Shown: piece by piece, positions 37,401-50,032 of the stretch
How positions within the stretch are numbered: position 1 is the stretch's first letter
How the letters are laid out: each line of letters opens with the position of its first letter
NCBI RefSeq assembly: GCF_028858725.1
Contig: NC_084763.1
Span: 50,414,152 to 50,478,151 of the forward strand
DNA: 64,000 bases
Direction: 5' to 3'
Source: Colius striatus
Lineage: Eukaryota; Chordata; Aves; Coliiformes; Coliidae
The notes under the pieces: generated by a model
Database searches by the model: none
What the model was told of the DNA's origin: nothing
The model's input: only the letters and a program-made list of their open reading frames with translations
Program-made: the position numbers and the translations under genes

Positions 37401-40000
37401 TTATTCTGTCATGTCAGCCTGTTCTTTTGTCACCGTGCTCTCTGCAAATTTTATCGGCAGTAATTTTATTGCTTTCTTGTAGGTTATTCAAAATGAGCAA
37501 CAGGGAGTCAAGACTGGTACACCCTTTATGACCACATTTGAAGTCTTTCAGGCATATGAAAATGTGACATGCACCATAATGATTTTCTATTAGAATAATT
37601 TCTGTTTTAAAACATGTTTCTCAGACAAATTTTGATGTAGTCAGATATTTTTACAGAAGTATAAATACATTTCTACAACACAGCTGCATTTCTGTATCAA
37701 ACTTGTATTCTCACAGAAAAGGATATTGAGTTATCCTGAATATATGTATACTTCTCCATACATTCCTATTGATTTGCAGGAATTGAATTATACTTCTTTA
37801 ATGTTTTCATAATGCAATCTCCTGTCAGTCATTCTGTCATGTCTGTGGGATCAATATTAAGTTGATAGGACTACAAAACCGACACATCTTTTTTCAATAT
37901 TGGCACAACCTTTGCTTTCTTTCAGTGCTCTGGAACTTCTCCAATGTTTGAAAACTGACTGAGAATGAATATTAACAGTCCATAATGCTCTTGGCTGGCT
38001 CATTTAAAACTCTTGCATGTAATTAATCTGTACACGCTGATTTAAGAATATCTAAATTTAGCACACACAGATAACTAGATGTCCCTTGATGTTCCTTTTA
38101 ATGTAAATAAAAAATGGGATTTTAAACACTGTGATTACAGATCCCTTTTTTGTTGCTCTGTTCACTTTCCTGCCATTTCACTATTCAAAATCCTGCAAGT
38201 GGAAGGGCCTCTGAATTTCTAAAGACTTTTTTTAGAAAGGGAGCTACACATTTCTTTGCAGATTATCTTTAACTTGTATGAACCCTTGAGACAAATGTCT
38301 GTCAGCTACCTTAGCAAATCATGCATTATGAGCAGTTCACTTCTGTTTCTAACCTTTTCAGCAGAGGGTTGTTCACTTAATTTTCACTTAATAATTTTTG
38401 GTGTGCTTTCTTATTCTTTTGCATGGTAGTTGGAAAACAAACAAACAAACTCCTAAAAACTAAAGCCTTCGATTAGTAGAGTTGTCTGACCCAAAGTCTA
38501 AATTTCTATGTAATGATAAATATACTGTGGATACTACTTACTTTGAAGAAAGTACACAAACATGTTTCTGTTTTGTAACAGAGGAAAATGCAATAACCAA
38601 GTCCATACACATATTTTTGCATACATAGTATATAAACTAGTGATGTTATAGATGAAATTGATGAATACATATGAGCTGTTGGTAAAAGCAATATATTAAA
38701 CAGATCAAAGGAAGAGACCAGAGAGCCCATTCTTCACTGGATTAGGAGAGCTGTGCTCACATGGCAGTGGAGTGCTCTTCTGGCTGCACAAGCCTTCTGA
38801 CCCCATTCCCACCACAGCTCCTCCTGTCTTCTGCATAAACAAATCCAAAACTTTGTGGAGGCGGGGCAGGCAGAGGAAGGAACAAGAGATATTCAAAACA
38901 CAGAGACTAAACCACTGTAACCACAGCCCAAATACATGTCTTTTGAAGACAAAATAGTTGCACTGACTAAGTCTGTGATTATGCACATGTTCAAGCTCAA
39001 CATTCTGAGCAACCCACGGATTTCACAATAGTTAAATTAAATCCTGTGTACATTTACAAGGTGGAGCCCTTGGCTGTCAGGGATTCTGGCCTTGTGCTTT
39101 CCTTCTGCCACCTGCCATTACCCTTATTTCCTGTCTTTGATTTGCATTCACAATAGGACCCATAGATAGATATTTTCTAAATCATTGTGAAAGATTCACA
39201 TTTGATCGATGCTGTCATCTGCATCACTATTCATGTTTTGAAATGGGAAATTTGAGGGTACAAAGAAGCAGGGTAAGCTCCCAAATCCATTATGGACCTT
39301 GACATTTCACATTATAGAAAAGATGTATAGAAAAGGGGTGAGAAAACACGTTTAAAACAGTTATATTAAAAGTAAGTGAAGGTTCATGCCCACCCTAAAA
39401 AGCAGCTTTGTGGTGTTCGCTCAGTCATTCCAAATGGACCATCTTTACTTCCTCTGGTCTGTATCTCTTCATGTGCCTCAAACTATGTACTTCAGAGCAG
39501 TTTGTTAACATATTGAGGCTCTTTAAAATGGATAACATGCGTGTCTTCATTTATCACATTAGTTCACAGATAAAGGCCCTATTGAAAAAAGCAGAATGGT
39601 GCATGAACAAGGGTGTCAACTCACCCTGCAACAAAACAGAATTCCCCCTTCACTCAAAGACTGGAAATTAAAAACAAAATAGACACAAATGACTAATTTT
39701 CAAGTTTTACTCCTTTTTCATTGATAGTTAAATTACATTTTAATGAAGTAAATACATTTTTAAATGTCTTGCCATGAACATTGGCTGCATTCACACATTC
39801 TCTGCCAGCTACTCCCAAGATAGCTGAAGAGATGACTATCTCCTGCACCTTTGCAGCTGCTAATTGCTGTCCTTCTTATCTGCCTCTGGAACTGCTCTAG
39901 TAGATACTCATCTACTCATAGAGTAAACCAGGTTGAGTTTTAAAGTGTTGACCAAGTCCTTTCTACAGATTGTCTTGGTGGGGCTGTATGAGGATGACTA
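31400..40000. other. intergenic, no gene recognised
   Basis: AT-rich, apparently unique sequence. I see no CR1, LTR, tRNA or convincing open frame; the longest frames are under 95 residues and lack family resemblance. Conserved noncoding elements could be present but cannot be recognised without alignment. Confidence 0.7.
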
Positions 40001-40009
40001 AGCCTTGGC

Positions 40010-40267
40010 TACATGTCAGCACATCCAGGGGGGAGGAGTGAGATTGTGCATCACTTATCTTTCTTGGGTTTTATTTCACTCTCTTGCTAGCATCCTTTTC
40101 ATTACTATTATTATTGCTGGGGAGGTTATTTATTAATTTATTTAAATTATTAAACTGTTCTTAGCTCTTGAGTTTTACTTGTTTTCACTTCTCCCTATCC
40201 CACAGGGGCTGTGGGGAGGAGCAAGTGACTGTGGTGCTTAGTTGCTAGGTAAGGTTAACCCACAACA
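40010..40267 (+). mobile_element. endogenous retrovirus-type LTR fragment
   Basis: Contains GTGCATCACTTATCTTTCTT, an ATT-rich run, TTAAATTATTAAACTGTTCT, then TGGTGCTTAGTTGCTAGGTA and a terminal GTTAACCCACAACA. This matches the 3' part of an LTR family I recognise from neoavian genomes. The last 120 bases or so resemble the reverse complement of the element at 49611. It is a non-coding relic; the 5' boundary is uncertain and no internal viral genes are seen. Confidence 0.75.
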
Positions 40268-40269
40268 AT

Positions 40270-43190
40270 TAGGTATGTAGATAGGATCAATTCTTTCATC
40301 CCACTGTGACATCACTTAATTCATTTAACGTGGCACTCCCTGAATAATAGACTTGCTGATATGTTTTATAGTAAACAAATTTCTGCCTTTTCCTTTCTAT
40401 GAGTATGATCTTGAGAAATGGTTGGGCAAAACCAAATAACTTAAATTGACAGGAGAAGATGTGCTAAATTATCCTGGATTAATTATTAAGAAACATAATG
40501 AAATATCAAAACACATTTTTAAATGTCAGGAATAGTGAGAAGAAAGAAATACTATTCATATCCATCCTCCAGATAGAATCACAGACTTACCTATTGCCTT
40601 TCTGCCCTGAATTTAGCTTTCAGATTACTACTTATATGAAAACAAACCCTCTTGTGACAAAATCTCTCCCTGCAAACCAACAGAGGTTAACAAATATGAG
40701 TTATATCAAATACAGTTTGCAATTTTAGCCACTATTGTGTGAAAGAACTGTTTAGTAAATAAATACATGCCAACTGAGGGCAAAACATGTTTTTTCATTA
40801 CTTTGAAGTTTTGTTACACAAATTCAGAAGACAAATGATATAAGAGATCTGCTGGGGGGATTGGGGCAGGTGGCAGAGGGCAAACACACAAGACCAGCCT
40901 GCTATCGTGAGATTTCTGACGTACATTAAGGTATGAATTTGAAATGGTTATAATTGTTTCAGTATTACCCTGCATAGGAGAACCCTTATTTCACAATGAA
41001 TAAGCCTTTTTGCTTATTTTATCTTTCATAGCTTGTGAGCTACTTTGAGACAACAGGCTTCCTTTCATTTGATTAAAAACTTTCACACAAAAAATGATTA
41101 TGCATTGGACAGCATAACTTATACCATCTATTTTGTGAATAAGCCCTAGCAATGGATTAAACAAGAATTAAGTAGTTGCTGTGACCCTTATTCCTAGGCA
41201 CTTATAAATAAATACATTCCCCTGTGGCTTCAGGAAACCTTTGAAAAGTACATTTGTATGCAAATCTGTGAAAAGTCATATGACAATGTCACCCTTAGCA
41301 TCACACAAGTTGTGCAGTACCATAGCGGGTGGTGGTACTGTCTGACAGCTGATATATTGGAAGCTCCAGGCCATTTTCACTAGGGACATTTAAAATTAGG
41401 CAGCATAGAAAGCTGGACTATGAAGTACAGAGGACAATTTTGCCATATTCAAGACACTTGCCAGGTCTTCATATTAAAGTCTTCTGCAGATATACACAAT
41501 ATTCTCGTAGTCATTTGCCTACTCTTACTAAAATACCCAAAGAGGTAAAATAAGTGGTACTCTGATCCACAAAATGCAGGTGCCTGCCATGTGCCAAGGG
41601 AATGGTTAGCAGCTACCAGCCTAACACTAGTGTGTGATGGGCAGTGGTCACCATGGTAAAAGGTATCAGGGTTATGACTGCCTCGGCGCTACTTTAACCA
41701 ACGCCACCTGGCTTTTATCTGAACAGAATAACTGCAACAGAATAACTTCAGCTATAAGCTTGTGTCATCAGTTGATCTAGTTTATACCCATCCCAGAACT
41801 GTAGAGGAAAATTGCATTATAGCAATTTCATTGTTCTCATAGACTATTATAGCATGAAGCTATTGTAAATAGCAGAGGTAACAGAACTGAGGCTTTTTCA
41901 GTTATAAAGATGATGTCTTTGTATGAGATCCCATATATCAGATTTGCTGCTCTGTTCCTAATGTAGAACAAGAAAGCATGTAGACACTGGACTCTTTTAT
42001 CTGAAAAGAGATAAGAAACTTTTCAGGCCACACAATAAAAATAATTAGAAAGTATGTATATTAGCCTTTTGAGCAAAGATATTCAGCCCATTTTTTTTCT
42101 TGACAGCACATTTATTCCTTCACTGGAAACCAAAGGAGTTTTCAAAATAGAGCTTGTTTCAACAAATCTGTAGGATAAAAAAGACCTGACCCCTTTATTA
42201 GCCTCTGTGATGATACCCAGCCAAGTATCAGGTTATCTCTGAGATCATGAGATGTTGGCACTCAGTAGGTAATTAACTGATCAGTATATTGTTTCAGCCT
42301 GCTAAGTTGTGGTCAGCATCTGCAATGTGCAGTCAATATCAGTACCAACAATAGGATTTGGTTTTTCCTATCTACATAGCAGGAGTTACAAGTGAAGACT
42401 GTAGAATGGAATCCACAATTTTCTGTGAATTTTGTGGCTATTGTGAGAAAACGAGAAAAGTTCCTGGATCCAAGTCTATGTCCTGTGCAGGAAGTGTCTT
42501 TAGTTTTTTATTGCTCTTCTCAGAAAGACTGTTCTCTGGCATGATAAGCCCATCCTGCTGCACCACATCCTTAAACAATCTACATCTCATCATAGTTCCT
42601 CTGGACCTATTCTTCTCCTTCTCTTTCATACTTGTACATGCCTCTTCTTTTTGGCCCCTAGAAACCCCTTCTGTATCTCTTGTCCAAGAACACATCATAC
42701 TGCTACATTCCAGATACAAGGGGTTACAATCCCTCTATGCTATTACCCATCACAGTGTTCATTAAAAACCAAAAAAGCAGAGAAAATCCCTTGAAGGCCC
42801 TTGCAGTGCACAGTGAAACATTATCAGCATAGCCCAGTTCCTCAGTGAATGTATCTTAACTCTTAAAAACTCTACTGAAAGTATGCAAATATATTGCTTT
42901 TAGAAAATTAGGAATTAATCATCAGGTTTTCTCAGGAGGAGCTGGAGGTATGACCCTGAAACTTTATTCTGCCAAATTTGAAAGACCTCCTTCAAAATAC
43001 CCAGCTGCTGGGAGTTTCACCTCGTGGCTGAAACGTTTGTAATGGATTCAATAGAAAGCATTTCATTGTGCTTCTGTCTCACAAATTCCCTGAAGGGCAA
43101 AAAAAAAGTCTGAAATTGAAATATATGCTATTAGGGCTAAATTAAGACTGACAAAGGTATTAGCAACTGATAGCAAAGCAGTTGCTTTCC
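40270..43190. other. intergenic, no gene recognised
   Basis: AT-rich unique sequence. The longest open frame (42358-42765, plus, 135 residues) overlaps a 93-residue frame on the other strand, and neither resembles a known protein. Confidence 0.65.
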
Positions 43191-43194
43191 CCTC

Positions 43195-43733
43195 TGCCCT
43201 GCTGAGGCCTCATCTGGAGTCCTGTGTCCAGTTCTGGGCTCCTCAGCTCAAGAGGGACAGAGAAGTTCTGGAAAGAGTTCAGCACAGGGCCACCAAGATG
43301 ATCAGGGGACTGGAGCATCTTTCATATGAGGAAAGGCTGCAGGAACTGAGGCTGTATAGTCTAGAAAAGAGGAAACTGAGGGGGGATCTTATTAACGTTT
43401 ACAAATACCTAAATGGTAGGTGTCAGGAGGCTGGGGTATCCCTTTTTTCTATAGTAGTTGGCAACAGGACAAGGGGTAATGGGATGAAGCTGGAACACAA
43501 AAAGTTCCACTTAAACATAAGAAAAAACTATTTCACTGTTGAGGTGAGGGAGCCCTGGCACAGGCTGCCCAGGAAGGGTGTGGAGTCTCCTTCCTTGGAG
43601 GGCTTTAAGACCTACCTGGACACGTTCCTGTGTGAGCTGATCTAGGTGAACCTGCTTCTGCAGGGGGGTTGGACTAGATGATCTCTAAAGGTCCCTTTCA
43701 ACCCTTACCATTCTGTGATTCTATGATTCTATG
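43195..43733 (+). mobile_element. CR1 LINE 3' segment, well preserved
   Basis: About 540 bases. From 43200 it encodes the end of CR1 ORF2: 'LRPHLESCVQFWAPQLKRDR', then [20 protein letters not shown] and the TRGNG.KL.H.KF.LNIRK block, to a stop after FLCELI. The 3' UTR follows (GATCTAGGTGAACCTGCTTC, GGACTAGATGATCTCTAAAG) and a repeated ATTCTATG tail. It is 5'-truncated, so it is not an active element. Low decay suggests a relatively young insertion. Confidence 0.95.
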
Positions 43734-43739
43734 ACACAG

Positions 43740-45830
43740 AGAAATTTAACTACAGATTTCACTTGCAGTGAGTTGTCAGTACTGTATCTTCCATGTAAAA
43801 CAGCATCTTGATGTCTTTTGCAATCAGAACAATATTAAATAAATATTTTCTTTTCCTTAGCATATAAGCCAAGATATCTGGCTATGAGACACCTTCCAAC
43901 TCCTGTAAAAACCTAGATAGGCTGTACCTTATACACCAAGTAAATTTTGAGAAGAACAAACACGTCAAATACAGAGTGAAGAGTCAGACATTTAAAGAGA
44001 AGTGACAGCAAGCATTAACCTACTTCATTTTAACACTGAGTCAGTACAGATTTATTACATGCCATAGTTTAAAAGTCCACAACCCTTTAGGAAATACACT
44101 GGCTACAAAAAGTATGTAGGGGCTATAATGGTTATGACCAATAAATTGAAACAGTCAGAGCTAATGTTGACATCAAATAGTTGAGAATAGCAGGAAGCTG
44201 CCATCACTTATTTACATATTTGCTTCTAATTATACCTGTGTATCATAAAGATTGTTCATATTTGCATTTGCTGCCCTCTCAATCGAGTCATTTTCCAATG
44301 CCATATATTCACTTTCACTGCAGGTATCTTTCATTAGTGGTAATTAAAGGACAATGTTTACTCCATTATGCTACAGGAAACAATAAGTGGTTGCTGAGAT
44401 TGATTAATATCTGAACTAAGTTTGAGACATGTAATCAATCTCATAGGCACAGGAGATTGTTCCTGTTATTTAATGAAAACTAACAGGAAAGAAAACCCCT
44501 GTTTATTCTGAATAGCCAATCCTTACCCTTTAAGTTCCTTTAGATTGCTCTAAATGGCCTGATTTATTTTTAAATGTTCCCAACAGACAATAGCCTCAGT
44601 CTATGTGTAATGACTTTTTACCCTCATTATCTGCACAGTCGGCGTTTGGGCTCTGACAGGGAAAATGCCACAGAGGATGTCAATGTTATCTTAGTTTGGA
44701 AATGATTTGCTAGTAGACAACTGCATGTGAGGGTTGCTGTGCCTCCAATCCCGTTCCTTTTGCCTTCAATGCCTATTGAAGATGCTCCTTTTCAAATTCT
44801 GCTCTACTTGGTAGATTTAATATTAAATCCAGTTGAGGCTTTACTGTTTCACTGGGAGCTGGAACAGATCCAATAACTGTCATGTGTTTTTACTTGCTGA
44901 AAAAAACACCCCTATTATGTCGTGCCTTATTTTGTCATCCAAATATTGTGCTGAGAAATACTATCACTGCAGAATTGCTGTCAAATATTTATTTTTTATG
45001 GAGAAAACAGGGCTCTTTCGGTAGTAGTATGATGTTATCATTTAATTATTTTTTCTTTTCTGCTTTTATGATGGAAAGCTGCAATTCAATGAAGTATATA
45101 TTTAAATGCAAAAGAGGCAAGCCAATTAACCAGTACAGAATATGAATGCTTTTAAATCTGCATGAAAGAAACTGTGGGGCTTAGTAAAAAACTAGTCTTT
45201 TAAATAGAAAGTATATAAAAGTATTTCCTATCCATGCTTGCGTTTCCTCAGATACAATGAAAACTTGCAGTTGTGCAATTATATTATCTTCACATAGTAT
45301 GTTCTTTTAAGGCTTTGCATTATGCTAAGAATATTTTGACATGTCTTTGATTTCTTTTTATGTGGCAATAACATGGACATCTCTAAATTATTTCAATTTA
45401 TTAAAAACTCAAAGATCAATCAAATGGTAACTCTAAAACACTGAGAACTGAAACATAGATGTTTACTGCTTTCTGGTTTTTACACATTCAGTTAATGTAG
45501 AGAAACTTAGTACTGAAGCTAGGAAAAATAGTCTAGAGATTGTGGTTAGGTATAGAACTGAGCCAAGATTAATCGATTTTGCGGTGCATATAAACTAGAT
45601 AATGGTAATATTACAGTCAGGCCTCTACTTTCTGAGACCATAGGAGACTGGGAACTGATGGAGAACAGAAAAACGTGGATATTAGAGATGCTCCAAGAAC
45701 ACCAGAGGCACTCCAGTTCTGCATATAGTAAATACAGTCCAGAAGAGCTTATTAACTCTGGGTTCAGCACCAGCCAGTGGTCTCAAGACATCATTTGCAG
45801 AGTTGCTTGAATTTGCCAAGCCATCTTAGG
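43740..45830. other. intergenic between two CR1 copies
   Basis: AT-rich sequence with nothing recognisable. Confidence 0.65.
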
Positions 45831-45833
45831 TTC

Positions 45834-46107
45834 TACAGGACAAGGGGTAATGGGATGAAGATGAAGCTGGAACACAAAAAATTCCACTTAAACATAAGAA
45901 AAAACTATTTCACTGTGAGGGTGCCGGAGCAGTGGAACAGGCTGCCCAGGGAGGGTGTGGAGTCTCCTTCCTTGCAGGTCTTCAAGACCAGCCTGGACAT
46001 GTTCCTATGCAACCTGATCTAGGTGACCCTGCTTCTGCAGGGGGGTTGGACTAGATGATCTCTAAAGGTTCCTTTCAACCCCTACCATTCTATGATTCTA
46101 TGATTTC
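45834..46107 (+). mobile_element. CR1 LINE 3' segment
   Basis: Starts within the ORF2 block (GGACAAGGGGTAATGGGATG) and runs to the ATTCTATGATTCTATGATTT tail. It is nearly identical to the matching part of the 43.2-kb copy, but has an in-frame 6-base duplication (ATGAAG) giving Met-Lys-Met-Lys, and different residues near RVPEQWNRLPREG. Confidence 0.95.
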
Positions 46108-46109
46108 AA

Positions 46110-49100
46110 GGAAGCAGTTATATTCCTGAAGACCTTGCAAATAATGTCTGAGCCAATAAGCCCAAATAAACTTGGGCCAGCTCTACATGTATATGCATTT
46201 ACTCTGAAACATACCTGTTATTCTCATAGCCTTTATCAAGCAGTGCAAAATAGAACAGAAATGGTGATAATGGTGTTTTCAGATTTGAAAACATTTCTCA
46301 AGACCTTAAGCAGTGTTTTTTTCCTGCTAGGGATGCTCTCTCCAAAGAGCTAAGTGAGCAGGGCGCTGCTGATGGAGCATCCACCTTTCAGTGTCTGCTT
46401 TCAAGTCAGAGACAGAGGACACTTGCCTTTGGATCTACCATATTCACTGACAGTTATCCAAGTATTGCTTTTTTCCTGAGCATGGTGTCTCTCTGTCTGC
46501 TTTTGACTAGAAGCTCTATGCAGAGTGAAAAACCTTTCCCAGGGAAAGTTTTATTTCTTATATACATGTCAAAGAAATTCTTCAATTTTGAAGGGTTGGC
46601 ATCCTCCAACAAACAGCTATTTCATCAGGAAATTCCAACCTGCCCTCTAACGAGTGGGCCAAAGCTGCATGAGTCTATTCAAAAAGCTGACTTTCACTCA
46701 GTGCCTACCCCTTGCAGTGAGCTTGATTCTTTTCATGTTTAAACTACCTTCTCAAACCCATTATATAAAAGAGGGCCAAAAAAAAAAAAAGCTAATAAAA
46801 AGGATTACTGCCAGAAATTCACCTCCTGCTTTAAGTGTTTGCTTTAAAGTCCTTCCTCAAAATAGTGTAGCCTCATTTGTTACTGGTTTAAGAAGCAAGC
46901 CATCTTGTCATTTGTCACACAATATGCATGTTTCATGGTTTGGGTCTAGGAAGAAAGAAATGGGCTTTCTTGATGTTCTCTGTATGTATGGCTGCATCAC
47001 CAACAAGAGCATGATCCTCCACTTTTCTAATGCTCTTAGGGCTGTGGATGCCTCCTCTGCCTTGGCAGTACTTTGAGGGATTAAGAAGGTAAGCCTACCC
47101 TGTGGTGGGCAGCTGGAAGCGACAGCAGCAGAAGGGACCTAGAATGCAAGGTGGGAACAGAAGATATGGGAGGAATTCTTTGAATGCAGTGAAACTGGAA
47201 AGGTAAAGTCAAGAGGCAACCTGGCAGTCAGAGGCTGATGTGAAAAAAATGAAAGAATGAAGACCAAAATGAAAGAGGCCAAAGGAACAGGGGATCCAGT
47301 CGAACATGGGAAGGGAAAATCTGAGATGATAGATTGAGAAAAGGGTAGTGGAGTGGAGAGAAAACGAAGGACTGTTGACACCAGGCACTGCTGAGGGGCA
47401 GAGATAAACATGCAGGAGGGAGGAAGAGGAGAGAATTTATGAAAAAAATGAGATTGAGACAGAAGGCAAATCCTGCAAGTGAAAATATATTAGAGGAGAA
47501 AGGTTGTGTCAAAATACAGTAAAACTATTTATTTTTATGCTGCTCTTATCTTGTGCATTCTGGAGAATGTAATTTCGAATCTCAGTATTTTTTTGCTCTC
47601 CAGCAGCTCAGGCTGCCTAGCAATGCCTAGCTGGTGTGTGCTGCCTCTGCTGCACCGAGCTTACTGGCTGCCTAGCAACTGGCAAGGGGGTGTGATGGGG
47701 TCCCTGGACCAGCCTCAGGACTGCAGCTCTACCCCAAACACCCCTGCTCCCACAGCAAGGCAGGAGGGAGTATCTCCAGTTGTTACAGCTGTGATGAAAA
47801 CCTTTAAAATGTTAATTGGAAAAAAGGGCACGTGGAGGTGTCCATGAGAGCACAGAGAGCCTGACAAATTGTCTCTGGGAAGTGGGAGCAGCCCCATTCA
47901 TCTCTGCAATACTCAAGATACCTTGTGACGATAACTGAAATATCAATATGGTTAATTATTATGCTTCTTAAGTAAGGCTCCACAGGCTGGAGCTAAATGC
48001 AGGAAAGCAAACTAACACAGCCATGTACTTTCTTGGGCAGCTACTTCTGATCTGCTATAGGAAATACTAAAAAGGCAGCTTTTGGTCCCAGAAAAAAAAA
48101 CCAAACCAAAACACATTAAAGTTATAGTATTAAGTATTCACACAGGATTGCCCCAGTACAGCCACACTTGTGTACCTAAATCACTGTAATCAATGAAAAT
48201 ATTCTTACAAGAGCATGAGACTTCTGGCATTTGGCAATACAGCTGATGTGGCTAATCTGAACAGGCCCTGTGTTCTCTGTGTGTTCAGCTGCCCCCTCAG
48301 ATCCTTCATCTCCCTTTCCACTGTATGGTCAAAAGTGCTGTGGGGCTAAAGAACCAAATCAGGAATTATCCAGCTAAGAAATGGTCCAAGAAAAAAGAAG
48401 AGTTATTTTTCAATTAACACTACCGAAGCAAGTACTGTTCCCAAGGGAAAAAGAGACTCACATCAATCTGTGGCCTAGAAAAGGGATTAGATGGTTACAG
48501 AGCTACACAAATTGCAGTACAGGAGAAGGGGCTTTGATGCTGCTACTTCCATGCTACTCTAAACAGTTGTGTTTAGAATGTAGTCTTATTTTTCTCTCCA
48601 AGTTAAAAAGAGGCTATGTCCCAGAAGGACAGCATTGCCCCTGGAAATCATCATGCCCCACTGAGGAGGAGTAAATCTCAGATGCACAGTTCAGAGACTG
48701 AGAGGCATATAAGCACATTTTACTCTGGATGGGATTTCATTCAGGGGATCATTTGGCTGGAGCCATCATTACAGTTTTTTCCTCTATCAGTCCAGGTGCC
48801 ACAGCTAGGAAAACTTTTATTCTCAGCTTTCCTGCACTGTTGAAGTATCTGGAATAAGTTAGTTAACTTTTCCTTCTAAACATCAGTTTACTGTCTGGAG
48901 CAATGGGAAAGTGTGATAATAAAAAAATAAACAACAATCCCCCCCAAAACAACAACAAAAATCCCCACCAGAACACAAGTTTCTAAAGAAAACCACAGTG
49001 AATGCAGTTCAGAGTCCACTAGTGTATCAGGAAATGTCAGCTGCAGTCCAAGGTTTATTTGCTCTGGCTCAGTGCTGGTTCTGCTAGATTTGGCTAGTAC

Positions 49101-49610
49101 TTGCATAGCTACCCAAATGCCTCTGTGCTTTCAGGTGTTCTGGAACGGCTCAGTGTACACACTACACATACTGATGGAGCCAGCTTGGGTCTATTGCGCC
49201 TGAGTCAGTAAACCCTCCAGAAACTTCAGACACGAGGAATGCACTGCAAAGACACTCAAGTGAGAGTAATTTTGAAAGCAGGAGGACTGTCATGGGGCAG
49301 GAGCTAAGGTTGTTTGTCTGTCTACCACAGGTCTTTCCACTTGGCATGGGGCCCACACCTGGTGGGGCCAGGAAGGCTGAGGAAAGGTCACGGTGCGGCT
49401 GTCACAAGGTGGTGCTCTTTGACACCATCTTCCAAGGTCTTTGGAGCTGTGAGCACATTTCGAGATAGAGTTGGTAGATTTTTTTTGGTTTGTGCAAGGC
49501 ATTTTGGGGCAAGACACGTTGGAAGGAAAGGGACTGTAAAGGCCTTCTGGAGCTCCTCTGCTCTACTGCTTTGAGGAACATTTGTTTCCTGGGAGCCAGC
49601 CCTACCCCAC
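46110..49610. other. intergenic with X-box pair and purine-rich tract
   Basis: No gene recognised. It holds an A-run of 13 near 46779, a purine-rich plus strand at about 47110-47480 and the two X-box-like sites at 47612-47679. Short open frames on both strands are not supported by any family match. Confidence 0.65.
47612..47679. promoter_or_regulatory. pair of RFX X-box-like sites
   Basis: GCTGCCTAGCAAC at 47667-47679 fits the X-box pattern GYTRCC-N-RGYAAC exactly with a 1-base spacer. GCTGCCTAGCAAT at 47612-47624 fits with one mismatch in the last base. They are 55 bases apart in the same orientation. The motif fit is read directly; regulatory use is inference. Confidence 0.5.
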
Positions 49611-50032
49611 TGTCGTGGTTTAACCCCAGACAGCACCCAAGCCTCACACAGCCACTCGCTCACACCCCCACGGTGGGATTGGGAGGAAGAATTGGAAGAG
49701 AAAAAGTGAGAAATCTTGTGAGTTGAGATAAAAGCAGTTTCATAGGTAAAGCAAAAGATGCACATGCAAACAAAGCAAAACAAGCAATGAATTCAGTTCT
49801 TCCCATGGGCAGCCAGGTGCCCAGCCATCCCCAGGACAGCAGAGCTCCGTCACGAGCAGCAGTGATTTGGGAAGACAAACGCCATTGCTCTGAATGTGCC
49901 TCCCTTCCTTCTTCTTCCCCAGCTTTCTCTGCTGAGCATGACCCCAGCCTAAACCCACACACTCGCTAAGCTGCTGTCCTGCCATCTGCTTGTAGGGCTA
50001 GGTTGCCAGCAAAACCATGATACACTTAGCAA
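49611..50032 (-). mobile_element. endogenous retrovirus-type LTR, inverse orientation
   Basis: Begins TGTCGTGGTTTAACCCCAGA and continues with CAGCCACTCGCTCACACCCC, AAGTGAGAAATCTTGTGAGT and GGGAAGACAAACGCCATTGC, the inverted form of a familiar neoavian LTR. It fades near AAAACCATGATACAC. It is shorter than full length, with no internal viral genes beside it. Open frames across it on both strands are artefacts. Confidence 0.8.

Noticed and set aside
43298-43645. 115-residue open frame as a possible gene
   Set aside because: It is the C-terminal end of CR1 ORF2 within a 5'-truncated LINE copy.
49388-49985. Open frames of 75-131 residues on both strands
   Set aside because: They run across the LTR fragment and its flank, with no resemblance to retroviral or cellular proteins.
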